Notes under the pieces: generated by a model
Seen by the model: the letters and a program-made list of their open reading frames with translations, nothing else
Told to the model about the DNA's origin: nothing
Database searches by the model: none
Assembly: GCA_016801845.1 (NCBI GenBank)
Contig: CM028912.1
Span: forward strand, 5,629,001 to 5,693,000
Source of the DNA: Polydactylus sextarius
Lineage: Eukaryota; Chordata; Actinopteri; Polynemidae
DNA length: 64,000 bases
Direction of reading: 5' to 3'
Shown here: piece after piece, positions 12,337 to 24,178 of the stretch
How positions within the stretch are numbered: the first letter of the stretch is position 1
Layout of the letters: each line of letters opens with the position of its first letter
Translations under genes and position numbers: made by a program

Positions 12337-12670
12337 AAGGTGACAGAGAATCAAAAAGCGTTTTTACCTCGTCTTTGTTGAAGAACGGTGTCCACCCACA
12401 TTCAGTAACGTAAAAAGTTCTAGAAATTCTGAACGTCTCCTTTTCGTAGAAATTCCTCTTTTCTGCTAGAAAATGGGTCAATTACAAATGAAACAATTTC
12501 ATAATGACTTTACCAGATAAGCCCAGAAAGATGCCAAATAGATGCAAAATCATGCGTTTAAAATCCCCCACCCGAAAACAGCTTTTTGATGGAGGTGTTT
12601 ATGAAGCGTCTGAGGTGTTACACATTCAAACAAAATGTTATTGCGTATGTCACATCACAGAACCAGGATG
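12337..12670. repeat. Dispersed repeat family A, copy 1
   Basis: This segment is clearly similar to 26729-27226. Shared blocks include AAGGTGACAGAGAATCAAAA, GTCTTTGTTGAAGAACG, GTAGAAATTCCTCTTTT (CATAGAAATT in copy 2), AAGATGCCAAATAG, TTTAAAATCCCCCACCC and GTCACATCACAGAAC. It is in the same orientation as copy 2 and lacks about 150 bp that copy 2 has in the middle. No coding capacity and no family name that I can assign; it is probably an old non-autonomous transposable element. Confidence 0.8.
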
Positions 12671-15266
12671 TTCAACCATTCTCTGCCAACTTTGCTGTTT
12701 TGTTAAAGGAGACTAACTGACTAAAGTTTTACTTTCTTCTTTTTGAAAGGTAACAAAGTTAGAGAAGTTGAAAAGAAGTGATTCATATGAAGTTTTTCTA
12801 TCGATAATAATTTTACAACCAAATTCTGGTATTTTACGTGTTTACTTTGAGCACTCTGTTGTTCGTGAACTCTCTGTTGTGTTATGGATGTTTATTTTAA
12901 TTTGAGGTATGCAAACCAAAAACACATGGTCCTTGTGCAAAATAACTGCAGGGAAAGAGTCTACAACTAAGTCTTAGAGGTATCTTGTAACAAATTGATG
13001 TTCTTGGCTCAGACCCTGTTGGTTAACAGTCCAGTTAACACCCCTGCTTGTTTTCAATCTGTTAGCAAAGTATGAGAAATATTTTCTTAAAGATACAGGG
13101 ATTGTGTTTACTTATCCGAGATGTGGATACAACTTCACCAGTAGCTCATCTAGTTGAGCACATACCTCCACTTCTACATACCACATAACATCAAGGTAAA
13201 AACACCTCAGCACTCTGGAGACATCCTTGACACTATCAGAATATACACAGAAACTAACAAGAAAAATACTTTATAACATTTATAATACACTTTATGCCGC
13301 ATGCAAACATTGTCAGTATTTTAGTTACAAATAAAATAATGCTGAAGGGCAATGTGCCTTTTTACAATATTAAACTGTTTTTACAGCGTCTTGCCGGAAA
13401 TTAGTGTTTGTGTCCATATGTGAAAAAAAGATCTTCCAGAGGGAGTAGATCAAATAAATTGCATCCCCTTAGAGAGATAAACCCACAGGAGATAACAGAT
13501 CTGACATTCTTTGAACACACAACATAGGTGTCAGTGAAATGAAGCAAATTAGAGCGAAGTTGTGTTGTCACAGAGGTGGTTCCCAGCTGGAGGAAAAGCT
13601 GCAGCATCTGACTGGACCTATTACCTGCGTGCGACCTGTAGGTTGTGACATAGTTCATCAGGAGTTGTGAGAAGTAGACCCCCCCTCCTCATGTGTGGGA
13701 CTAAACCACTGTGTTTTTTCCTTCCTGCTGCTCATCCCTGAAACCAATTGCCTTAGTTCTCTACACACAGAGATGTAACTTTAGTCTCTGGTTTCTTCTC
13801 TCAACCAAAAAGAAGAGCTGTTTTCTCAGAAGCAGGCATTGCACCAAAAGGAATGGATGAGATGATGCTGAGCAGTGCCAGCAGAGCCCACATAGCAGCT
13901 TTCTTTGCTGTTGCAATGATTAGGTGCTGGGTGGCCAAACTACAGGTTGCCTGAAGATTATGTAGGCTGTTGGTGTGGGTGAGATCAAATTGACGATTGT
14001 TGTTTCTGATTGCAACATTCATCTAACTGAGATTACACATACGCATTTCTATCCATCTAGTCAGATTCTCAACAACAGGAAATGTGTTTTGTACCTTGTC
14101 TGTTGTCTCCATGACCACCTCTGTTCTCCTCGCTGTGTCTGTCTCAACACCAGGTACTTTAATCAAAGGTGCGGAGAACAAAAAAAACAAGTTAAAATGT
14201 ACGTAGCAAAAAAACAGGTTGAGTCAGTCTTTATTACTGACTTGCTAGTTTGCTGCAGAATGATGTAGGTGTCAGCGATGTTACACCAGTTTTTCCCCTC
14301 TTGTGTTGGCTCACAAATTCTTCCTCTCCTCACCTCAGCTCTCCTTCTTTCTTTCTCTCCTGTCGTCCAGATTTTGTCTCCTTCATTGTCACCTGTCTCC
14401 TGTCTCCACCACTTTCTTCCTAACTTGTTTTGTTGTCGCTCTGGAAGACAGGGGGTAGCGACGGGTAATTACTGAGGGTGAGGGCTGTTTCCCTGTCCTC
14501 TCATTTTCTTTATATTCTCTTCCACAAACCTCATCACCTCTTTTTCTCTTTCTCTCTCTTGTGCTCTCTTTCGATATTGCTGTCTGTATAATTATTTTTA
14601 AATCCCTTCTAATTAGCATTTTTGAGAATATAGAGAAACTAGCAAGAACTGAAGTTTTGCAAAGACATTTGGAAAATACTCCATATTTGTCATTTTAAAA
14701 TTGATTTCACCTCTATGTCTGTGTTGCCTTGAATCCCAGTGTGGTGCAGTGTGAGGGCTGGGTCCATTCCTGCAGTTGTTGTTTAGCAGTGCAGTGGAGC
14801 AGGCTTTATGCTGATTAACTGCATCACATCTGATGGATTCTCAGCGACCTCTCCACCCCTCGATATAGCTCTGGGAGCCTTTCAGGGGAAAAAGGCTTCC
14901 CTTTTTAATTAGACAAGAATAGGAAATCTATTAGTGAATGCAGAGAGGGCTCAGCGCTGAATGAGGGATTGCTGAGTTCTGTTCGTGTTGAACTAACTAC
15001 AGTCATCTCCCCTGCCATTACCGCGCTCGCAGTGAAACAAGTGATGCACTCTGTCTCCCATGCTCTCTCACACACCTATCAAAAGAAAATAAAAACCTCA
15101 AACAAACAAAAAAAACATACAGTTGATAAAGGAGCTAGTTCTTATATCTAATTGGGATGTAGAGAGGAAAACCTCTTTGAGGATAAAAGGATGTTAGGAA
15201 GTTAGAAATATTCTGTTTTTCTGGTTGTCAGCAAATGTCACTTAAAACAACCAAAAACATACATAC

Positions 15267-15270
<4 letters not shown>

Positions 15271-15336
<66 letters not shown>
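15271..15336. repeat. Compound (TA)n(CA)n microsatellite
   Basis: About 20 TA units (15271-15310) followed directly by 13 CA units. Confidence 0.97.
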
Positions 15337-15674
15337 ATGAACACGCTGTCTAGACACCTTTTTTTAATGAAAAAGTACATTTGTGTCTGAAAACTGTGGC
15401 TTTTGGCCAAGAGCAACGGACGGGGCAGAGATGTCAGAATCTGTTCAGAGACACAGTGATGGGTTTGGTCTTTTTATGGCCTCTTTGTCAACAAAAAAAA
15501 ACAAAATATGAAATATAGAAAATCACAGCAATATCCCTTTGAGTCAAGTGTCACATACACACAGTCAAGCACGGCCGTTGATGAGGGGATGGGGGCAAAC
15601 AGGTCTGCTGTCCTGGGCCAAGGGTAGACGGGGACCTGGGAAAAGAGCAATGGAAAAGGAGAGATCTGGGCGCA

Positions 15675-15686
15675 GGGGGGGGGGGG
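15675..15686 (+). repeat. Poly(G), 12 bases
   Basis: A homopolymer G run in purine-rich sequence. Confidence 0.95.
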
Positions 15687-16912
15687 ACAATCAAGATTAT
15701 CTCTTCCTGGGCCCAGACAAGACTGTCAGCTGGCCACACAAATAACAACACGCACTTTTATACAATGAGTTGGTGCTACATAGACATATACTTAAACCTT
15801 AAAACCCCACTCTGGTACCACTCTGCTGGTATTACAGTGAATGTTGCATAAGGCTCTATGACTCTTATAAATAAAAGAGCAGAGTGGTCTTCTTAATCAT
15901 CATGCTATATTTATGTTGAGGAACAGAGCAGAGAGCATCACTACCAAAGCACTTTCTCTGGTCCAACCACTCACTGTCTGCAAAGACCCATATTCAATCC
16001 TTAATACTTTCACAGTAAAAGATGCATTTTTAATGCCTGGGCTGAACTTTCACTGGGAAATGTTTGTTGAATGATCGATTCAACAAGTCTTGCTTGTAGA
16101 GATTAATATTTGTTTATCAGCTGCTGATCATGTGAGGGGGTTGACTTTTCTTTTCACTTGAATGCCTCTTAATTTGGGATATGTGGGTATTTTTTTTCCC
16201 CCTCTGCATCGTGACTCGGTAAATTCAGGAAGCAGATGCAGACTCGGAGACACATAGCGTCGTCCTAAATGCTTTGCTTTGCGATTCTGCACACTCTTCC
16301 ACACACCTTCGTCTCGTGGCATCTGGGGCGTCTCACTGGGATAACATGTTACATAATTAGCACCAAATTAACACTCAATTAGGCAACCCGTGTTGAGAGG
16401 GTGGGGACACACCGTCTTCAGAGACTTTTTGAAAATTACATCAGAGACTCATCCACCACCTGGCCTAGTGAGAACATATTGTTTGTCCCTTGCATATAAA
16501 CTTATACCTCACACCTTTGTCTGCCACATCTTATTTCTCAGAAAAAGTTGTATTGAACGTCTGTTTGGTTGGTAGCTTATAAAACTTCATCTGGGGTATT
16601 TGCTTTTTTCACCTCGGTCATGAGCAAAGTAAATTTCAACACCCTTTTTTATCCTTTTAAGTGTGTAAGTTTTGTTTGCAGTTTAATATTTTATGTTTTT
16701 GAGAACTCTTTTGTCCCACGACTCTCTCAAACAAAAGACTATAACAGAATTAGCATCCAATCAGCATGGCCAGAAATTCTTTTCTTGTTGTTCTAAATTA
16801 TTCCCTTATTATGCATCACAGCAGAGATAAACAACCAGTGCATCTAAAGCTAAAGGGAGCAATGTTCCACACAGAAGCACACACAAATACATAATACTTT
16901 GCTCATTCTGTG

Positions 16913-16913
<1 letters not shown>

Positions 16914-16945
<32 letters not shown>
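16914..16945. repeat. (TA)16 microsatellite
   Basis: Uninterrupted TA dinucleotides. Confidence 0.97.
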
Positions 16946-16948
<3 letters not shown>

Positions 16949-17095
16949 AATAGTTCTAGAGTTTCAAAACCTCCCTCTTCAACTTTTCATCTGTTTTTAA
17001 CTCACAAAGTCCTCACCCGTCTCTTTGTCTTCCCACTTCCTCCGTCTGATTTTATCTTCTCCATCACTCTTTCTCCCTCTTCTCTGCCCACATGC

Positions 17096-17098
<3 letters not shown>

Positions 17099-17185
<87 letters not shown>
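17099..17185. repeat. Long (CA)n microsatellite, about 43 units
   Basis: The longest pure dinucleotide repeat in the window. It accounts for the poly-Thr-His and Cys-Val open frames across it on both strands. Confidence 0.98.
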
Positions 17186-17187
<2 letters not shown>

Positions 17188-18650
17188 ACATCCACACCTC
17201 TGCCGGGGTGGGGTTCTTTATTTCATTAACAGCCACTTGCACGCCAGAATTCATTATGCCAACCTTCTGTTCTCGTGCACCCAAGCATGCCAGCTAACGT
17301 GCGGAACAAATTTCCCTTTTCTCTTCACCCTTCCTCCCTCACTCTCCTCCCCCTCTCCTGCTAATAAGTATGTTTAGGATGTGATTCACCTGCATCAAAG
17401 GCTCCCTGTGAAGAGGCCCGCTTTGTATCATTGGTTCATGATTAGTCATTACTGTCAAACCCTCTGTGTTCCTCTCTGCTGTTAAGCTTTGAAGCTAACA
17501 GGTGGTTGAAACTGAAATGCAAATAATACACATATAATGTTACATCCTTTTCACGTCTCTTAGCTTCTAGAGAAAGTGATAGCAGAGTGCTGATGCTTCC
17601 TCTCTCAGACGTAACTTTATGGAGCAGCTGCCTGGTGTTTGGTATTTTATTCCCTTTTATCTGAGCAGGAGAATTTGTTGTCAGTGACTCTTAATTTCAC
17701 ATGGGATTTTGAGGGAATTATAAATGCAGAGATCCACTGTTATCACATTTAGATTCAAATAGCAGAATGAGGTGGGTGTCGGGAATGTTATAACCATTTG
17801 TCTCCTCCTGTGTGTGTTCACTAATTTCTTCTCTCATCTCTCTATCGTCCATCTGAGATGTGAGTGGTTGAACATGACATCACATTTTTGTCCTGCCCAC
17901 GATGAAGAGACATGCATATATTCAAATATGGGATTCCCAAAACTGTTCAAATGTTGTGCGTTAAAGGGCAGACGTTTAAAATGCCTCGGCCCTTGTTGCC
18001 ATGGGAATTGACAGGATGGCGACTTGGGGTTCAGCTGTGTTGTGACAAGTTATTCCATGTGAAATAAAAAAGGGGCTTTGTCCTGAAAACAAAGCATTGA
18101 CTTAAGAGGGCTTTTTGCAGCCCCCTGGGACTTACCTTATTTATGAGACGCCAGCAAACATGCTGCCATAGAATAAAACATCCCAACAACAAGACTGCCA
18201 CTTAGACCTTAAGTCTCAAGCACTATTTTCTTGCCAGTGAATGTATTAGTGTGGAGGACTATAAATCACCTTTAGCTCATTCATTTGTTTTTTCACTAAC
18301 AATATCCAAAAAAGAGTGAAGCAGACTGAATGAAACATCAGAGCAACGACACCTGCAATCACTATGTTTTTTCGGTGGTTTTCAGAAATAGAGTTATACA
18401 CCGATGGATTATACACCAAAAGAGGTGTTAACTTCACGTTTAGGTCAGAGTGAGGTGAAATACAGTGATTGGAAAGATAAATAACTATTTATACCTGCTT
18501 GGCCTCTTCTGTGCTCACACCTCACATGCATGACTTTCATTTACCCCGTGCTTTTTCTTTTCTATTTCTTCACCGTCACCCTTCTTCCTTGTAACACCTT
18601 TCTTGATATTACAAGTTACCTCTTTCACAAATCCAGTGCCTTGCCTTTAA

Positions 18651-18671
18651 TTTTTTTTTTTTTTTTTTTTT
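18651..18671 (+). repeat. Poly(T), 21 bases
   Basis: Homopolymer T run. Confidence 0.95.
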
Positions 18672-20460
18672 GGTTTTTGGTTCACGTGGTAGAGCTGTGT
18701 GTTTTTGAGTGGGTAGGCTCGTAATTGGCGGTTGTTTTGTGGTCACAGAGGGTCAGACTTGCAGGGAACATGCCAGGCTTTTAAAAGCTGAGAAACAGAA
18801 CCCAGCCCTGCACCCGATTAACCTCATAACATCCTCGGGGACATTAAAGCACTCAATCAGCTACACTACTTTTACTAACTTAAAATTCAATATAACCAGA
18901 AGATGGTACCCTTGCATTTCGTGTGTGCACCTGTGCAAATCTGAACACCACAAATTGTGTTCTAAGTAATTAATTAATTACAATACTTAGCACTCATATC
19001 TGCTCAAATCTAGACGACCATATGGACTGAAAGCTTTTCCAAAGTTCATTAATACTCATTTGCCACTATTATAGCCAAATACTAAAGTCTGCCCTTGAAA
19101 TGCTGTTATATATTAATATAATAGTATTACAGTATATAATTGGACCAGCTTTGGAGCTGCTGTGGTTTCTTCTACTTAATTTTTATACTAAAATGGCAGC
19201 TTTTGCTATGTAGCACAAATCTAAGAAGAAAAACAGACTTTACTTTGAACTGATACGTACCCAAATCAGAGAGCAAAAGCTATTCAATGGGTAGCACATG
19301 GAGTGTAGATGATTGCCCTAATATTAAAACTAATCATTCCAAGTCCAAGAAAAACTAACCTCTGCCTCAATCCCCCCTGAAACAGCAAATGGCTGCATGT
19401 GACAGATGTTCCTTTCCTGCCTCTGCACACAGCAATAACATCAGGTCAGCACTGTAAAGATTATCATCAGCTTCCTTATAATCACTTGGGCATTAAAGAC
19501 AGTTTGACCATCGTTTGATCAAGTGATTTTCTATAGTTTTGTGACGCTACTGACAATATGTTACCACACACACAGGAAAGACTCAATACTAGTGCAGAGG
19601 TGATGTACGGATGCATCAATATTACCTGGAAAAATAACAAATGAACAACATTTTTATTTCCACAAAGCCATTAGTCGCATACCCTACGGCTTGTGATTAA
19701 ATGTCCCTTCCTATAGCTGGTTTCACAACCATGGCGTTGTAATGAGAAATTAGGAGTCAAAGCCCCCAAGGAACTGTAGTACAACAAAGTCCAGATGGTC
19801 ACCGGTGCAGTCAGGACAGCAGAGGCTCTCTTGAAACTTTTCACAACACTACAGCAAAAACTTACAGCGCCAACAATAACCTCCATCGCTACACTGTGGT
19901 ATTTATTTACCCCCATGTCACCTAATAATATCATCAATGACTGACGTGTGATAATAAATAATAGATTCTACATGCCGTTGGCAGATTTGCAATTTACAGG
20001 GGAGTTGCAGTCTCAACCTTTTGGCAGATGTTGCAATCGCAGCTGTGAAGTTCGTCATTAAAATTAAATTCTTACCTCCCTTAGTGCACATCAAAAAAAA
20101 TGGGGCATCTGACACACATCTAATGCTGTCCATGCTTCTGTGTCAAGGAGCAGAGGGATGCGGTGATGGAGGCCTTGCCGTTCACTCTAGGATCAGCAGA
20201 CTCTAATGGCTTCTCATCAATTCCTCCTGTCTGGAGAAGTGTGTGTCATGACTCCTGTAACTACTTCTGACAAGAGTGATGAAGCACTTGTTAAAGTTGT
20301 AAGATTCTGCCGGAGTTTGAAACCTTTAGATATAAATCTGTGTAAGTAGGAGGGGGGTAGGGGAGATGGGCAGAGTTAGTGAGTGAGGGCCAAACAGAAG
20401 AGGAGATGAGTGAGAAGGCAAGACAAAGAGCACCTATGGTTTAGACATGACAGATTGAAT

Positions 20461-20530
20461 AGAGAGAGGGAGGGAGGAAGCAAGGGGGTGGTGGAGAGGG
20501 TGGAGGGTGGGGGGTGGGGGAGGGAGGGGT
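20461..20530 (+). other. G-rich tract with G-quadruplex potential
   Basis: The + strand has many runs of three to six G separated by one to four bases between 20468 and 20530. This lies inside a wider purine-rich stretch (about 20345-20600). The minus-strand open frame here is a composition artefact. Confidence 0.8.
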
Positions 20531-22019
20531 GAGAGAAACTAATGATCTCCATCTGTCTTGGGAGACTGGGAGAGAAGAGCATCGTTAGGCTTTTGGAAAA
20601 AGGGGGAAGCAAACAAACACATGATTTGCAGATCTCACCCTGGCACTGGTGTTATGTGACTGACTTCATTTGAGTCGGCTGGTAAAACGCAGCTTAGAGA
20701 CACTTCAGACCATCAGTTGTGTTATGCTGATGATTGCTGTTCTCCAGTAACAGTGTTTGAGAAACCAGTATATGTTTGTTTGCTCTATTTATGCCTGTGT
20801 CTACTTTAGGCTTTTGCCTGTGTGTGCCCATGTGTCTTTTTTAATATGTATTTGTGTATTTAACTTTGAGTGTATTGAATGTACCAGTATGTTCACATCC
20901 TGTGTAGATGAGGCCATTTAATCTCTAATTAGAATTTATAGTGGCTCTAACATCAGCAGAGGGAGTGTGTATAGCATTAGTGGGTACACTCATGCTACAA
21001 CACAGTATGTGCTTGTGTCTCACGACGGGAATACCTTTTAGTTTCTTCTGTCTAGTTAGTTTGTGTTTTATAGCGTTGACTATTTAAATCCAATAAACTA
21101 CTCGTATTAAATATGTTTTTTGCTCCAGTTCTCTACAGAAACACAGAGATCTTTTCTGATCTGTCACCTTTATCGACAATGAAGAAGTCATCATTTGTGC
21201 CTTCACTAAGGATACGGAAACATTGTGGCTTGGGTTAAATACTTTGTGGTTACAGGAGCGGTGTTGTCATGGTAACAATAATAAAGCCATGGTTAAGGTT
21301 AGAGGATGATTGTGGTTGTGCTTTAAAAACCCAGTGTTGACTGTTAACGGAGATGGAGACAGAAAAGAGCCTCTTGTAGCCTAATCATCATCCTCCCTGA
21401 CTTCCTTTAGTCTCATATTAATTACTGCTACTTATGTGACTTTGAAGGGGTCACAGAAAGCAAACTCAAGTTTACTTTGGTGTTGTTGATTTAAGACAGT
21501 TTAGTGTCGAACGGACAGAACCTCAAACGTCATCCACATCCTCCTTTACATGTAAATTCCAAAACAGCCACAGTAAAAAGGACAGTTCTGGGACAAGCTC
21601 TGATAGGACGTCATTGCTTCTGACATCACTTTCACCCCTAAAATTTGCATCCACTTTTGCATCCGCCAATCTACTTATGCAGGAGGATAGCTTTCTACAA
21701 TCAATCAATCAATTCCTCTGACTCAGGCTCAAACATGAGAAGTTGGAGCTCCATGGTTCAAAGATTAACTCATTGATTAACTCACTGATTAAGTCTGAAA
21801 CCTGTTGTTGACCACTGCAGCAATGGCAGACCTTCTTCGCCTTCAATGTTAATTAACCAATCAGCACACAGCTCATCTCAATATTCATCAAAATATTTAT
21901 TATCAGGGGAGGAGAAACCCGGTTGTCTCATTATAGGGTTATTTCATGAGGTTGCATTAGGTCGTTTAGGATGTTGGGCCTTTTTCAACCCAACCACAGT
22001 TTGCAATATTTAAAATATA

Positions 22020-22811
22020 CACAGTACTGTGTAAAAAGTTATAGGCACCCCACATGTTTTGTTTTAGCAGTGCTGTAAAGACCAATACATATTTATCTCT
22101 CACTTTCTTTATGCAGATATAATAATAAAATACAGGAAATTTGTACAAAGTATTTAAGACACATAAAATCTACTAATGATTCTGGATTCAGACTCTGGCC
22201 ACCCACAGATTTATTGCCCCAGCAGTGCTTCAGTGACCAACAAACACAAGGGGTAAGCTGTTAGCCGAGTCACTGTTCCACACTCAGATCACTGACAGAC
22301 ATGTCTAGTCTGTCATAAGCTGTTGGCAGATCCAGATGTGACAGGGGTCTTGACATCAGCTGCCGATCTCACCTTGGTCAAAAAGGGAAGCCAGTGGCCA
22401 AAGGACGATATCCAAAGAGTCCTGATGAGGCAAACTAGGGCAGAATTCCTCCCTCGGTGAACAATAAAGAGGGTCACGAGAGTCACGGGAGACCTAAAGC
22501 ATGTTTGGGGCCCCACTACATAATGTCTTGTCAATATGCTTGTCACTGCAGTGTCTCTTTTGGGTTTAGCCAAAGTAAAGTCAGCAGCTGATCCCGAGAC
22601 CCCTGTCACATCTGGATGTGCCAGCAGTTTCTGGCAGACTAGACATGTCTATCGGTGATCTGGGTGTGGAACAATGACTTTGTTATCAGCTTATTCCTTG
22701 TGATTGTTGGGTCACTGAAGCATTGCTGGGGCAACAAATCTGTGGGTGGCCAGAGTCTGAATCATCAAAACAAAACATGTGGGGGGGTGCCCTATAACTT
22801 TTACAGTACTG
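22020..22811. mobile_element. Tc1/mariner-like non-autonomous foldback element
   Basis: The two ends are inverted copies. Both read CAGTACTGT at the tip, then AAAGTTATAGG, then a C-rich run and CACATGTTTTGTTTT. TA dinucleotides flank the ends (22018-22019 and 22812-22813), as expected for Tc1/mariner insertion. The inverted similarity continues far inward: roughly 22181-22380 pairs with 22567-22765, sharing blocks such as ACTCTGGCCACCCACAGATTT and ATCCAGATGTGACAGGGGTCT. The left arm has about 115 extra bases (about 22068-22180) missing from the right arm. The central spacer is about 186 bp. No transposase is seen; the 98-codon minus-strand open frame across the middle has no recognisable domain. 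The class is inferred from the tips and TA flanks. Confidence 0.85.
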
Positions 22812-23439
22812 TATGAAAAAATGTCATCTATGACTGCTTTAACCAGCATCTCACAGCTTTATTAGTTATTGTTTGACTTTTTTTTTCTGCAGCAGAATGG
22901 ACAGTCCCGTTGTCCCACTTCATCTCCTCACTGCCCCTCAACAACCGTTCTCTTAGTGAAAGGTGCCTTGTCCTCATCAGCTTCTCTAACATCACCACCT
23001 GTTTTACATGAGCAAAATCCATTTTCATGCCCTATTGGGAAAAAAAGAACCAACATGGTGCCAATTAACAGTTAAGCTTCTCTCAGGGAGATATAAAAAT
23101 CATTTGTGTCGGCTGAGAGAACTGGCTCCGCTTACAAACAGTTCTCCCTTGTTGAATAACGACACAATTGCTTTGTTCACTTGTTGAAGTTTTTAATCCA
23201 TGAAGCTGCTTTTTTTTTTTTAGTTATATTTTAAATGACTAGTCCAAAATGCGGAAATCCTCCAGAAAAACAGCATTGTTTAATTCCTGCTCAAACCTTC
23301 TAGAGACAACAGATCAATACAGTGGAGAAACTACTATAGGACTCTATTAAATATTATTTTGAACCACTGAAGAAAAGCAGCCTGTATTTTCAGACCCATT
23401 CAGGGGGAAACATTTTGAAATACTTTAATAATATATCTA

Positions 23440-24178
23440 TAGGGCTGGGCAATATGGCAAAAAAAAAAGATCACGATATATTTTTTTCATATCGTTATTG
23501 TTACTATTTCTTTATATTGTTTTTAAACTGCCAGTTTTAAAGCATCTGTACTGGAAACTAAAGAAACTAGAGATTAGTTCAACATCAGCGGGAGAAGCGT
23601 ATCAATAGTGTCTAGAAATAGAATAGAAGAAGTGAATGAAACTACACAGTCGAAACGGTCACTAAATGATCGCAGGGTTTCACATATAATGATCAATTTG
23701 TGGCGGGCCTCCACAGAATCAACACGGGCGGCTACAAATTGATTAATTTATTTTTTTCCAATGTGAAACAAAATGTTTCACAACGTCTCCCTCTCTCTCT
23801 CTTGTGAACACACACACAGGCGTGTGCTGTAGTTGCAACGTGCAATTTTTTTATAATAATGTGATCACAGAGAAAACGGTCGGTAAAGTCCGACCCACCT
23901 CCCCGTCGTGTCGCTGATCGAGGTCTTTACTTCAACTTCTCTAGCAACTTACAAAGGTCGGCCCTGATTGGCTGTTGTCACGCACATTTCCGCCATGTTT
24001 GATCGAGTAGACTTACAGCTGTTCACCGTAATGGACCTGAAATTTATCACGATCACATAATCACAGACCCCTCTTGTTATTGTTGTTCATGATATTTTAA
24101 TTGATTTTTGTTGTTAATAGATAGTGATAATTAAAATACAATTAATACATCATAAGAGTTTACAGATTATCCAGCTCA
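23440..24178. mobile_element. hAT-like DNA transposon remnant
   Basis: The left end reads AGGGCTGGGCAATATGGC, followed by a short A run and ATCACGATATA. I recognise this start as a frequent hAT-type terminal sequence in fish genomes. A decayed inverted version of the tip (ATTATCCAGCTC) occurs at about 24166-24178 and is the tentative right end. No matching 8-bp target duplication is visible. The element has no coding capacity and contains a second small repeat (23674-23769). The left end is more secure than the right. Confidence 0.6.
23674..23769. mobile_element. MITE-like repeat nested in the hAT-like remnant
   Basis: The ends are GTTTCACAT (23677-23685) and its exact reverse complement ATGTGAAAC (23761-23769). 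A second inverted pair lies inside: ATCAATTTGT (23692-23701) against ACAAATTGAT (23734-23743). The core GTGGCGGGCC with the CAGGGTTTC tip resembles a short hAT-type MITE common in fish, by memory. The unequal spacing between the two inverted pairs points to a small indel in one arm. Confidence 0.55.

Noticed and set aside
16910..17377. 155-codon + strand open frame with His/Thr repeats
   Set aside because: It exists only because (TA)n and (CA)n repeats contain no stops.
22313..22609. 98-codon minus-strand open frame as a transposase
   Set aside because: It lies across the spacer and arms of the foldback element and shows no helix-turn-helix or DDE/D features.
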